15,863 bases of DNA from DATBFX01 sp036558305 (GCA_036558305.1 DATBFX010000019.1:1-15863), one strand, 5' to 3'; counted from the stretch's first letter, positions 6,603 through 13,930 are shown. Numbers and translations: made by a program. Notes: generated by a model not told the origin, from the sequence alone.

Positions 6603-7441
6603 ACCCCCTGGCTCACCGTGGGCCCGTCCGCCGGTTGACGTCGCACCATGCGACCGACGCGACGCACCGGCGTCGCCGCGATGTAGAGGGCGGTCCGGAT
6701 CGCGGCGTTGTGCCAGACGTTCGTCACCCGCCGCCACTGGTAGCGCGTGTCGACGCACTCGACCGTCGTCTGCGCCTTCGCCTGCACGCCGAACCGGGCC
6801 GCGACGTTCTGCAACGTCTGCTCCCAGAAGCGGTTTTCGAGCCGGTGCCCGAAGAGGACCATGCCGACTTCGTAGAACGGATCGCTCGCGCGCATCAGGA
6901 TCTCGGCCTGGGCGATCGTGACCCCGTCCTCCACGAGCGACGAGAAGGTGATCCACCCGGAAAAGATGTGCCCCTGCGGCGTCATCAGGGTGAACGATTC
7001 GTCGTCCGCGTAGAGCACCAGTACCCCGGTCGACAACTTGGTCCCACCGGGGGTCATCAAGTTGAGATTCAGGACGGCGACCTCGCCGGGTTCGATCCTG
7101 GTCAGCGGTCCGTAGAACCGGTTGCCCTTGGGCCAGAACTCGCCGAAGTGCTCCTTCCACGTCTTGACCACGTCGAGCGGCGTGACCTCGGCGCCCTCCA
7201 GGCGGACCCTGTGCAGCTTGCGCCACATCCGCCCGAACCCCTGGATCGGGCTGTTCACCCGCGTCCCCTCGACGTTGATGTTGATCGCGTCCGCGGGGAT
7301 CCGCGACTCGATCACGTCGAGCTCCGTCACCGGTTTCGCCCAATACCCCACATCGCTCGGCGCCACACTCTCAACCGCCACCGGCGCCCCTTTCCCCCCG
7401 TCCGTCTGCCCGTCTGTCCGTCTGTCCGTCTGTCCGTCCAT
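6599..7441 (-). CDS. Uncharacterised soluble protein with repeat-encoded N-terminus
   Basis: A 280-residue protein with no predicted signal peptide or membrane helix. I do not recognise the family with confidence. The central region alternates beta-strands (GEVAVLNLNLMTPGG, STGVLVLYADDESFTLMTPQGH) and ends in an amphipathic helix (VGMVLFGHRLENRFWEQTLQ). The layout faintly recalls DUF1990/SRPBCC-type ligand-binding folds; that is a weak inference. The ATG at 7441 is preferred over the in-frame GTG at 7453 because GGAGAGG (7444-7450) sits just upstream of it. Directly after the ATG, an octamer array encodes DGQTDRRTDGQTD, which is unlikely to be part of the fold. It sits 32 nt downstream of the STAS gene and is coupled to the oxidoreductase gene by a GTGA overlap, so it probably shares their transcript. 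Confidence 0.8.
   Translation of the reverse strand: MDGQTDRRTDGQTDGGKGAPVAVESVAPSDVGYWAKPVTELDVIESRIPADAININVEGTRVNSPIQGFGRMWRKLHRVRLEGAEVTPLDVVKTWKEHFGEFWPKGNRFYGPLTRIEPGEVAVLNLNLMTPGGTKLSTGVLVLYADDESFTLMTPQGHIFSGWITFSSLVEDGVTIAQAEILMRASDPFYEVGMVLFGHRLENRFWEQTLQNVAARFGVQAKAQTTVECVDTRYQWRRVTNVWHNAAIRTALYIAATPVRRVGRMVRRQPADGPTVSQGV
7399..7438. repeat. Octamer tandem array at the start of a coding region
   Basis: On the plus strand three perfect TGTCCGTC units lie at 7415-7438, preceded by variants TGCCCGTC (7407-7414) and CGTCCGTC (7399-7406). On the coding (minus) strand the unit is GACGGACA, beginning with the base after the ATG at 7441-7439. The same unit recurs at 10789-10872. Unit length 8 means any gain or loss of one copy changes the reading frame of the gene. 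Confidence 0.9.
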
Positions 7442-7443
7442 AA

Positions 7444-7450
7444 CCTCTCC
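7444..7450 (-). promoter_or_regulatory. Shine-Dalgarno deciding the ATG start at 7441
   Basis: GGAGAGG on the minus strand, with its GGAG core 5 nt before the ATG. It supports the ATG at 7441 over the GTG at 7453. Confidence 0.65.
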
Positions 7451-7473
7451 CACTCTCGCGTCTCCCGACGGAA

Positions 7474-7833
7474 TTACGCCTCGTTCGCGGCCGCGATGGC
7501 CTCGGCTTCGCTCCCGTAGATGTGGATCGCCTCGTTCAAGCGCGTCAGCGCGAAGATGTCGCGGTAGTGATCGCTCAGGCCGAAGGCATACAGCTTCTGC
7601 TCCTGCCGGTTCGCCCGCACCAGCAGCGTCACCAGCAGACCGATGCCGCTACTGTTCATGTACGCCAGCGCCGTAAAGTTGAGCACGATCGCCTTCGTCG
7701 AGGGACCGCTCGCCTTGCCGTACGCCTCGGTCAGCGCCGGCTCGCTCTGCCGCGTCACCGACCCGGCGATGTCGATCACGCTGACCCGCTCGTCGATCGT
7801 GCGCACATTCGTCGTGGTCGTCGTCTCAACCAT
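7474..7833 (-). CDS. STAS-domain anti-sigma factor antagonist (RsbV/SpoIIAA-like)
   Basis: Cytoplasmic partner-switching protein of 119 residues, the usual size for a stand-alone STAS domain. Residues 52-65 (NFTALAYMNSSGIG) carry the conserved loop whose first serine, here S61, is phosphorylated by the cognate kinase in SpoIIAA and RsbV; Asn60 replaces the more common Asp. The preceding strand VSVIDIAGSV (17-26) is also typical. When dephosphorylated such proteins bind an anti-sigma kinase and free its partner. The gene for a combined phosphatase and kinase lies directly upstream on the same strand (151 nt away), which supplies both the phosphorylating and dephosphorylating activities. The start ATG has a weak GGTGG-type site next to it. 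The 150-nt gap upstream could hold a separate promoter, but I see no convincing -35/-10 pair. Confidence 0.92.
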   Translation of the reverse strand: MVETTTTTNVRTIDERVSVIDIAGSVTRQSEPALTEAYGKASGPSTKAIVLNFTALAYMNSSGIGLLVTLLVRANRQEQKLYAFGLSDHYRDIFALTRLNEAIHIYGSEAEAIAAANEA

Positions 7834-7983
7834 CCACCCATCCCCCGATTCCGAACTCCAGATCGCACCGCAACCAACACCGCTCGGTGGTACCTCGGCA
7901 CCACGACCCCAATCGTGCCCCCTGGCATCGCCGGTCGCAATACTTCAACTATACGGTATCGCCATCAATCACGGGACATGCCC

Positions 7984-9639
7984 CTACGCTAATCGACGTA
8001 CCGCCAGCGGCGCCTCGGCGACCGCGGCCGCCTCGTCGGTCAGGTGCACGACCAATTCCACGACGTAGCCGTTTGCAGTCGTCGTCCGCTCGACGGCATC
8101 GACCATCTGGTCGGTTAGAAACATGCCCCACCCACGGGGGGATTGCCGCCCCGCCAGTTTCGCCGCCAAATCCGGCGGTTCCACCGCGTCATCGGGCAAT
8201 CCGGCTCCCCGATCGGTGACCCGCACACGCAGGTCCGTTCCCGCGAGGAGAACCTGGACGTCGACGGGTACGTCGGGCCGGTTGCGGTTGCCGTGCTCGG
8301 TCGCGTTCATCACCGTCTCCGCGACCGCGGTCTTCAACCGCTCCAATCGGCGCGCCGACAACCCCAGTCCGCTCACCGCCTCCTCGACCCGCTCCATCGC
8401 CTCCATCTCGTTCCCGGCCACGCTGGGGAGATCAAACTCGGCCAGCACCCGGGCCGGTTCCGGCAGGCGGGCCAGCGTCACCAGCGTGAAGTCGTCCTCC
8501 TGGTCCCACTCCGGACCGGCGAACCGCCCGTGCTCGGTCCGAACCGCCTCGATCAGACCGGACCCGCCGCTCAGACCGGCCAGAAACGCCTTCAGGTGCG
8601 GTCCGCCGAACATCGTCCCGTCCGGCGCGTGCGTTTCGAGCAACCCGTCGCTGTAGAAGAGCACCGTCTCGCCGGGCGCCAGCGTCACCTCCTCCTCGTC
8701 GTAGGTCACCGCGGGCATCATCCCGAGCGGAAACCCGCTGGCGCGCAGTTCCGCCACGCCGCGTGCTCCGAGCAGGTGGGGCGCGGTTTGGCCGGCGTTG
8801 GCGAACCGCAACCGTCCGCTGGCCGGATCGAGGATGGCGAAGAAGCAGGTGACGAACGTCCCCGGCGGCAGTTGCGCCGCCAGCGCCTCGTTGACCCGCG
8901 CCAGTACCTGCGCCGGCAGCACCAGGCGTTGCGCCGACGCCCGCAGCAACGTCCGGGCCGTCGCCATCATCAACGCCGCCGGCACGCTCTTGTCGCTCGC
9001 GTCGCCGAAGACGATCCCGAGCAGATCGCCCGGCAACGGGATGAAGTCGTAGAGATCGCCGCCGACCACCCGCGCCGGTTGGTAGTGCGTCGCGATCTGC
9101 CAGCCCGCAAGCGCCGGCAATTCCTTCGGCAGCAGACTCCGCTGGATCGCCTGCGCAATCCGCAACTCCTCGGCGTTGCTCTCCCAGGCCCGCTCCGACG
9201 CCTCGTGCTGGTGTGTCAGCCAGGCAATCCGCAAGGCAGCCGCCGCGTACGCCGCCAAATCCTCCAGCCATCGCCGGTCGTCCACCCCGTAACCATCACT
9301 CCCACCGCCGGGACCGAGCACCATCAACCCGACCAGCGCACCCTGACTGACGAGTGGCACGACCAACTCGGCGCCCATCCCGCGCCATTCGTCCAGGACC
9401 GGCGAGGCGACGTCCGCCGTGGCGACTGCCAGGGTTCCACCGTGCCGCAACGCGTAGCCCACCAGCGGGTCCTCCGGCGCGATCGGGGGTGCGGCGCCGA
9501 GACCGTGATCGAGCCGGAGTTCCACGAACGAGGGTTGCAGGCAGGCTTCGACCGTCCGCAGCAACGCCGCCGCGATCTCCTCGGCCGTGTGCTCCTGGCG
9601 GAGATAATCCCGAAATGCCACGAACGCGGAATCGGTCAT
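7984..9639 (-). CDS. GAF - SpoIIE (PP2C) phosphatase - HATPase kinase fusion, partner-switch regulator
   Basis: A 551-residue cytoplasmic signalling protein with three parts. Residues about 15-140 resemble a GAF sensor (ELVVPLVSQGALVGLMVLG at 91-109). A short helical linker leads into a SpoIIE/RsbU-type PP2C phosphatase at about 160-390. Its metal-site motifs are GGDLYDF (193-199, D195), GDASDKSVPAALMMA (212-226, D213), FYSDGLLET (328-336, D331) and DDFTLV (382-387). Residues about 405-533 form an RsbW/SpoIIAB-like GHKL ATPase with N-box ETVMNATEHGN (441-451), G1 DRGAGLPD (476-483) and G2 RGWGMFL (502-508). The fusion therefore carries the opposing kinase and phosphatase for the STAS protein encoded next. 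The start at 9639 was chosen because the family-like helix begins right after it. The frame is open to 9963, with another ATG at 9687, but that part shows no domain. The nearby AGGGG site is closely spaced and weak. Confidence 0.93.
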   Translation of the reverse strand: MTDSAFVAFRDYLRQEHTAEEIAAALLRTVEACLQPSFVELRLDHGLGAAPPIAPEDPLVGYALRHGGTLAVATADVASPVLDEWRGMGAELVVPLVSQGALVGLMVLGPGGGSDGYGVDDRRWLEDLAAYAAAALRIAWLTHQHEASERAWESNAEELRIAQAIQRSLLPKELPALAGWQIATHYQPARVVGGDLYDFIPLPGDLLGIVFGDASDKSVPAALMMATARTLLRASAQRLVLPAQVLARVNEALAAQLPPGTFVTCFFAILDPASGRLRFANAGQTAPHLLGARGVAELRASGFPLGMMPAVTYDEEEVTLAPGETVLFYSDGLLETHAPDGTMFGGPHLKAFLAGLSGGSGLIEAVRTEHGRFAGPEWDQEDDFTLVTLARLPEPARVLAEFDLPSVAGNEMEAMERVEEAVSGLGLSARRLERLKTAVAETVMNATEHGNRNRPDVPVDVQVLLAGTDLRVRVTDRGAGLPDDAVEPPDLAAKLAGRQSPRGWGMFLTDQMVDAVERTTTANGYVVELVVHLTDEAAAVAEAPLAVRRLA

Positions 9640-9673
9640 CGCCCCTGACCCACCCCACCGTTCGCCTTCCGGC

Positions 9674-9690
9674 GAGATGACAGACATCTC
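9674..9690. promoter_or_regulatory. Candidate operator, perfect 6-bp inverted repeat
   Basis: GAGATG - 5 nt - CATCTC lies in the 228-nt gap between the divergent phosphatase/kinase and LuxR-type genes, 35 nt from the start of the former. It has the form of a dimer-binding site and could control either gene. A TATCAT at 9765-9770 could be a -10 for the rightward gene, but no good -35 is visible. The rest of this gap shows nothing recognisable. Confidence 0.3.
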
Positions 9691-9867
9691 ACACAAACCC
9701 GGCACGTCTTCAGCACCATCGAACTCCCTGGCAAACCGCCGCCATTCTCGACGACCACGATGACGTATCATGGGCGAGGCCGGGTCGTCGCCGCAATGCG
9801 CGCCGGTATCCCGAAAGCCCCGTTCCCGATCGGCAATCCGTTTTCGCTCACCCGCGTCTGGTCCCGC

Positions 9868-12525
9868 ATGTCCATTTCGACACCCGTGCTCCGTCGCTCC
9901 AATCTGCCGCTGCCGCTCGCGCCGATGATCGATCGCGAGCGCGAACACGACGACGTCATCCAACTCCTGCGGACCCCGACCGTCCGCCTGATCACCCTCA
10001 CCGGCCCGGGCGGGATCGGCAAAACGCGCCTGGCCGTCGAGGTTGGGCGGGCCGTCGCCGCCGACCCTTCGACAAGCTCAGGGCAGGCGTTCGCCGACGG
10101 CGTCGTCTACGTCGCGCTGGACCCGATCCGCGACGTCGCCCTCGTCCTCCCCACCATCGCCCAGACGATCGGGCTCGCCGCGACCGGACGCGACACGATC
10201 GTCGCCGAACTCACCGCCTTCCTGGGCGAGCGCCAAATGCTTCTCCTGCTCGACAACTTCGAGCAGGTCGAGGACGCCGCCGCCCAAATTGCCGAACTCC
10301 TCGTGGCCTGCCCGAACTTGAAGGTGCTCGCCACCAGTCGCACCCCGTTGGAGGTCTACGGCGAGCGCGAATACCCGATTCCGCCCCTGGCGCTCCCCTC
10401 GGACGACGACACGGCCGCTACCGAGACCTTCGCCGCGATCCGCCTCTTCGCCGAGCGCGCCGTCGAGGTCAAACCCGCCTTCGCCCTCACCTCCGACAAC
10501 ACGACGACGGTCGTCGAGATCTGCCGCCGCCTCGACGGGCTTCCACTGGCCATCGAACTCGCCGCCGCCCGCATCAAATTCCTCTCCCCCGACGCGCTGC
10601 TCGACCGCCTCTCCTCTCGCCTCGAAGTCCTGACCAGCGGCCCCCGCGACCTCCCCCGCCGCCAGCAAACCCTCCGCGATGCCATCGCCTGGTCCCACGA
10701 CCTCCTAACCGCCGACGAACGCGCCCTCTTCCGCCGCCTCGCCGCCTTCGCCGGCAGCTTCACGTTGGAGACGGCGGAGGCGGTGGTAGACGGACAGACG
10801 GACAGACGGACAGACGGACAGACGGACAGGGAAGACTCGTCGTGCTCTTGTCCGTCTGTCCGTCTGTCCGTCTCCGACCTCGACCTGCTCGCCGCCCTGG
10901 TCGACGAGAGTTTGGTCCGGCAGAGCGACGAGGCGAGCGGCGAGACGCGGTTCTCGATGTTCCAGACGATCCACGAGTTCGCGGCGGAGCAACTGGCGGC
11001 GAGCGGCGAAGAGGCCGTCGTCCGGCGCGCGCATGCCGAGTTCTTCGCCGCCCTAGCCGAGCGGGCCGCCCCCGAGTTGATCGGCGCCGAGCAATTCGCC
11101 TGGCTCGACCGGCTCGACGCCGAGCACGACAACCTCCGCGCGGCCTTGAACTGGACGATCGACCAGGCGGATGCCTCGCTCGCCCAGCGGATCGCCGGGT
11201 CCCTCTGGCGGTTCTGGTGGGTGCGCGGTCACGTCGCCGAGGGCAAGCGCTGGTACGACCGCGTCCTCTCCCTTGGCGACGAGACGCCGACGCCCGAGCG
11301 CGTCCGCTCGCTCTTCGGCGCCGGCGCGATGGCCGAGCACCTGGGCGATTACGACAGCGCGCCGATCCTGTATCGGGCCGCGCTCGACGCCGCGCGAGCC
11401 ATCGGAGACCGCTTCATGATCGCCCAATCGACCGAGGCGCTGGGTCTGGTCGCCCAGGATCAAGGGCGGTACGACGAGGCGGTCGACCTGCACAAGCAAG
11501 CGCGCGAGATCTTTGCCGAGATCGGGTTCCGCCGGGGACTGGCGAGCACCATCCACAACCTCGGCAGCATCAGCTACTACCGGGGCGACATCGAAGACGC
11601 CGAAGCGCGCTACAACGAGACCCTGGAATTGGTCCGCGAACTCGGGGACCAGCGCGCGGCTTCGGTCATCCTCGGCAACCTTGGCGTGATCGCCGCGGCG
11701 CGCGGCGACTTCGCGCGGGCGAAGCAGTTGCAAGAAGAGACCCTGGTCCTCACCCGCGCGGCGAAGGACGACGCGGCGACCGCGACCGCCCTGCTCAATC
11801 TGGGCGACTCCGAGCGGCAACTCGGCGATCTCGACCGCGCGGCCAGTCTCATCGGCGAAGCCCTGAAGATCTTCGAGGATCAGGGAGCGATGCGGCACGC
11901 CGCGATCGCGCTCGTCAGTCTCGGTCAGATCGACCACGACCGCGGCGACACCACCCTTGCCGTCGAGCACCTGGGTCGCGGTCTCGCGCTCTCGCGGAGT
12001 TGTCACGACGCGATGCGGACGGCCGCCTTTCTCGAAGCCCTGGGGGTCGAGGCGGCCGGTCTGGGCGATGCGCGGCTCGGCGCCCGTCTGCTCGGGGCCG
12101 CGGACGCGCTGCTGACCCAGATCGGCGCCGAGCGCTCTCCCAGCGAGTTGAAAGAACACGCGGGCAACCTCGCCGCCGTCCGCACCGCCGCCGGTCAAGC
12201 CACCTTCGACACCGCCTGGGCCGAAGGCGCCGCCGCGTCCCTCGACGCCATCGTCGCCGAGGCCGCCGCTGTCTCTGCCCTCGCCGCTGCACCGTCGCCC
12301 GACAGTCCCGCCGACGTTGAGGCCGCGCGCCAAATCGGCCTCACCCGCCGCGAACTCGATGTTCTCCGCCTCTTCGTCGCCGGCCGCTCCAACGCCGAGA
12401 TCGCCGAATCCCTCGCCATCAGCCTGCCGACCGCGACCGCCCAGATCGGCAATCTCTACACCAAACTCGGCGTCGATTCCCGCGCCGGCGTCACCGCCAC
12501 GGCTTTCAAACACGGCCTGGTTTAG
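9868..12525 (+). CDS. Large ATPase/TPR transcriptional regulator with C-terminal LuxR-type HTH
   Basis: An 885-residue cytoplasmic regulator of the AfsR/MalT-like STAND class common in Chloroflexota and Actinobacteria. It starts with the conserved LPLPLAPMIDREREHDD stretch. The P-loop TGPGGIGKT (45-53), Walker B LLLLDNFEQ (125-133) and GLPLAIELAAAR (224-235) of an NB-ARC ATPase follow, then a winged-helix region around DLDLLAALVDESLVR. About six TPR repeats of roughly 40 residues lie at 479-749, and a LuxR HTH at 825-885 (LTRRELDVLRLFVAGRSNAEIA). The ATP-driven switch is normally set by a ligand or protein bound to the TPRs. The recognition-helix segment TATAQIGNLYTKLGV lacks the Lys/Arg and His usual at TVKxH. 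Two in-frame repeat-derived insertions occur, at residues about 66-74 and 308-335. The frame is open upstream to 9760. The ATG at 9868 was chosen because homology begins there, although no clear Shine-Dalgarno is seen. Confidence 0.9.
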   Translation: MSISTPVLRRSNLPLPLAPMIDREREHDDVIQLLRTPTVRLITLTGPGGIGKTRLAVEVGRAVAADPSTSSGQAFADGVVYVALDPIRDVALVLPTIAQTIGLAATGRDTIVAELTAFLGERQMLLLLDNFEQVEDAAAQIAELLVACPNLKVLATSRTPLEVYGEREYPIPPLALPSDDDTAATETFAAIRLFAERAVEVKPAFALTSDNTTTVVEICRRLDGLPLAIELAAARIKFLSPDALLDRLSSRLEVLTSGPRDLPRRQQTLRDAIAWSHDLLTADERALFRRLAAFAGSFTLETAEAVVDGQTDRRTDGQTDREDSSCSCPSVRLSVSDLDLLAALVDESLVRQSDEASGETRFSMFQTIHEFAAEQLAASGEEAVVRRAHAEFFAALAERAAPELIGAEQFAWLDRLDAEHDNLRAALNWTIDQADASLAQRIAGSLWRFWWVRGHVAEGKRWYDRVLSLGDETPTPERVRSLFGAGAMAEHLGDYDSAPILYRAALDAARAIGDRFMIAQSTEALGLVAQDQGRYDEAVDLHKQAREIFAEIGFRRGLASTIHNLGSISYYRGDIEDAEARYNETLELVRELGDQRAASVILGNLGVIAAARGDFARAKQLQEETLVLTRAAKDDAATATALLNLGDSERQLGDLDRAASLIGEALKIFEDQGAMRHAAIALVSLGQIDHDRGDTTLAVEHLGRGLALSRSCHDAMRTAAFLEALGVEAAGLGDARLGARLLGAADALLTQIGAERSPSELKEHAGNLAAVRTAAGQATFDTAWAEGAAASLDAIVAEAAAVSALAAAPSPDSPADVEAARQIGLTRRELDVLRLFVAGRSNAEIAESLAISLPTATAQIGNLYTKLGVDSRAGVTATAFKHGLV
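10065..10083. repeat. Dispersed CCCTTCGACAAGCTCAGGG element inside the ATPase domain
   Basis: A 19-nt imperfect palindrome (CCCT ends with AGGG, inner CTT-CGAC-AAG hairpin). I recognise it as a short interspersed sequence found at high copy in many Chloroflexota genomes. It is read in frame as PSTSSGQ between the P-loop helix and the strand FADGVVYVALDPI. Related regulators usually have only 0-3 residues there, so the roughly 8-9 extra residues look like an insertion (established pattern plus inference). Confidence 0.7.
10789..10872. repeat. Inverted octamer array inside the LuxR-type regulator gene
   Basis: Five perfect GACGGACA units (10789-10828), a 20-nt spacer and three perfect reverse-complement units TGTCCGTC (10849-10872) can form a hairpin with at least 24 paired bases. 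The whole element is 84 nt, exactly 28 codons, and keeps the frame. It is translated as DGQTDRRTDGQTD... then ...PSVRLSV, a hydrophilic loop between AETAEAVV and SDLDLLAALVDESLV where the family normally varies in length. The octamer is the same as that at 7399-7438. Confidence 0.92.
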
Positions 12526-12533
12526 CGTCGGGC

Positions 12534-12560
12534 CGCCATGGCGAACTCCGCCGAATGGCG
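12534..12560. terminator. Candidate terminator hairpin after the LuxR-type gene
   Basis: CGCCAT-GGCG (12534-12543) pairs with CGCC, a 2-nt bulge and ATGGCG (12549-12560) around the loop AACTC. It begins 9 nt after the regulator's stop and is not followed by a T-run. The rest of the 174-nt gap to the next gene shows no clear feature apart from the Shine-Dalgarno at its end. Confidence 0.45.
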
Positions 12561-12690
12561 TACCCGTCGCGTGAAGGTGACGGTGAAAAGTACGTTGCGG
12601 GGAGGATGCTTGACCGATCATCGTCGCCCACGATGCGATTGCGCGGCGGTGCCATGGGTATGGGCACGACGCCGCATCGCGATCGTCGTC

Positions 12691-12695
12691 GGAGG
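12691..12695 (+). promoter_or_regulatory. Shine-Dalgarno of the beta-propeller gene
   Basis: GGAGG lies 4 nt before the ATG at 12700 and 10 nt before a second in-frame ATG at 12706. It places the start here rather than at the ATG 162 nt upstream (12538). Confidence 0.75.
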
Positions 12696-12699
12696 CACC

Positions 12700-13851
12700 A
12701 TGAAGATGAATCGGCAGGTGCGCACCATCGCGAGCTCGGTTTCGCTGGTCGTCTTGTTCGTGGCGCTCAATTGTGCGGGGTCGACCTCCGCGGCTGCGAT
12801 CGATCTCCGCGCCACGGAACTTCGGCAACCGACGTTCGACGGTTGGCCGCTGTCGCTTTCCCCGGATGGCCGTCGACTCGCCGTCGCGCGCCCAAGCAAA
12901 CTCTGCCTCCTCGATGCCGCCACGTTGGCGGAAGAGCACTGCGTCGACATGGCCCCGAAAACCGGGATCGACATGGAGACGCTGGCGTGGTCGCCCGACG
13001 GACGGCGCCTTGCCTTCACCGAAGAGGCCCCGCGCTTCCTGATCGACAGCGATCTCTGGGTGCTGGACGCGGAAACGGGGCAGTTGACCGATCTCACCGA
13101 CGACGGCATCGCCGGTCTGAACAGCGCACTCAAACCCGGCGCCCTGCTCGATTTGGCGCCCGCCTGGTCGCCCGACGGCAGCAAGATCGCGTTTGCCCGC
13201 TCCGTCAGCGGCGCGTTCGACTCCTCCGCGCTCTACGTGATCGACGCGAACGGCGGCGACCCCCGCCACCTGACTGGGATCGCCGCGGAACTCTTCGCCG
13301 TCGAGGCCGGCGTGCGCTGGGCACCCGACGGCAAGACGATCTACTACTCCGTCCGGGTTCATCAGTCTGCCCAGGGCTTCAACGGCGTCTGGCGCGTCGG
13401 CGTGGACGGTCGGAATGCGTCGCGGCTCTTCGACGCCCGCGACGCTCGACAGGGATCGCCGTACCTCGCCGAGCTGTCGGCGCGAGGAACGGCCCTCCTC
13501 CTTTACCCGGATGCGGTCTTCGGTCCCATCGATTTCGTCCCCCTGTTCGCCGTTGCCGACCTCACGACCCTCCGGGTGTCGGACATCGTTCCGGTCGATT
13601 CGACGCCACTGGGGACCATCGCCGTTGCAACCTTCTCTCCCGATGGATCGCTCCTCCTGCTCGGTGACGGCAACGGTCGCGTCCTGGTGCGGGATGGCGT
13701 GAGCGGCAATCAGCGCGTGCTCGTCGAGGAGTTGGACCTTCTGCTCATCCCGAGGGATTTCGGCGGTGGAATGGATTGGGCGACGAACGGTTTGGTGTTC
13801 GGCACGACCGGTACCAAGAGCGGGGTCCTGCTGCGTTTGGTGGCAGGCTGA
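12700..13851 (+). CDS. Exported TolB-like (PD40) beta-propeller protein
   Basis: A 383-residue protein with an N-terminal export signal: basic MKMNRQVR, hydrophobic core SSVSLVVLFVAL (12-23) and a plausible signal-peptidase I site after STSAAA (28-33). LNC at 23-25 is only a poor lipobox. The remainder is a WD40/PD40-like propeller with the blade motif S/A-P-D-G repeated: LSLSPDGRRLAVA (51-63), LAWSPDGRRLAFT (95-107), PAWSPDGSKIAFA (155-167), VRWAPDGKTIYYS (205-217) and ATFSPDGSLLLLG (310-322). Such proteins usually act as extracytoplasmic binding scaffolds; the partner is unknown. It lacks the N-terminal domain of true TolB, and no Tol-Pal genes are nearby. The start is set by GGAGG at 12691. 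It is followed after 89 nt by the M24-family gene on the same strand, so co-transcription is possible. Confidence 0.87.
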   Translation: MKMNRQVRTIASSVSLVVLFVALNCAGSTSAAAIDLRATELRQPTFDGWPLSLSPDGRRLAVARPSKLCLLDAATLAEEHCVDMAPKTGIDMETLAWSPDGRRLAFTEEAPRFLIDSDLWVLDAETGQLTDLTDDGIAGLNSALKPGALLDLAPAWSPDGSKIAFARSVSGAFDSSALYVIDANGGDPRHLTGIAAELFAVEAGVRWAPDGKTIYYSVRVHQSAQGFNGVWRVGVDGRNASRLFDARDARQGSPYLAELSARGTALLLYPDAVFGPIDFVPLFAVADLTTLRVSDIVPVDSTPLGTIAVATFSPDGSLLLLGDGNGRVLVRDGVSGNQRVLVEELDLLLIPRDFGGGMDWATNGLVFGTTGTKSGVLLRLVAG

Positions 13852-13894
13852 TCCGGTCCCGTCCTCCTCCGGCCTGCGGTAAGCTGCTCCGGTC

Positions 13895-13911
13895 GGATCG
13901 GGCGGCGATCC
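13895..13911. other. Small hairpin in the gap before the M24-family gene
   Basis: GGATCG (13895-13900) and CGATCC (13906-13911) form a 6-bp stem with loop GGCGG. It lies 43 nt after the propeller stop and 29 nt before the next ATG. It could be a weak terminator or a leader structure, or it may be chance in GC-rich DNA. Confidence 0.25.
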
Positions 13912-13930
13912 GGGGCCGCGGAGACGGATC

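Noticed and set aside
6603..7343. Upstream extension of the FAD oxidoreductase frame to 726 residues
   Set aside because: The extra residues are an Arg/Gly-rich shadow of the unknown protein's gene; the flavin-binding motif begins right after the GTG at 6602.
8143..9648. A 501-codon open frame on the plus strand opposite the phosphatase/kinase gene
   Set aside because: It is antisense to a gene with clear GAF, PP2C and HATPase motifs and has low-complexity Arg/Gln/Pro composition.
9760..9867. Longer start for the LuxR-type regulator
   Set aside because: No Shine-Dalgarno precedes it, a possible -10 (TATCAT) lies inside it, and homology starts only near the ATG at 9868.
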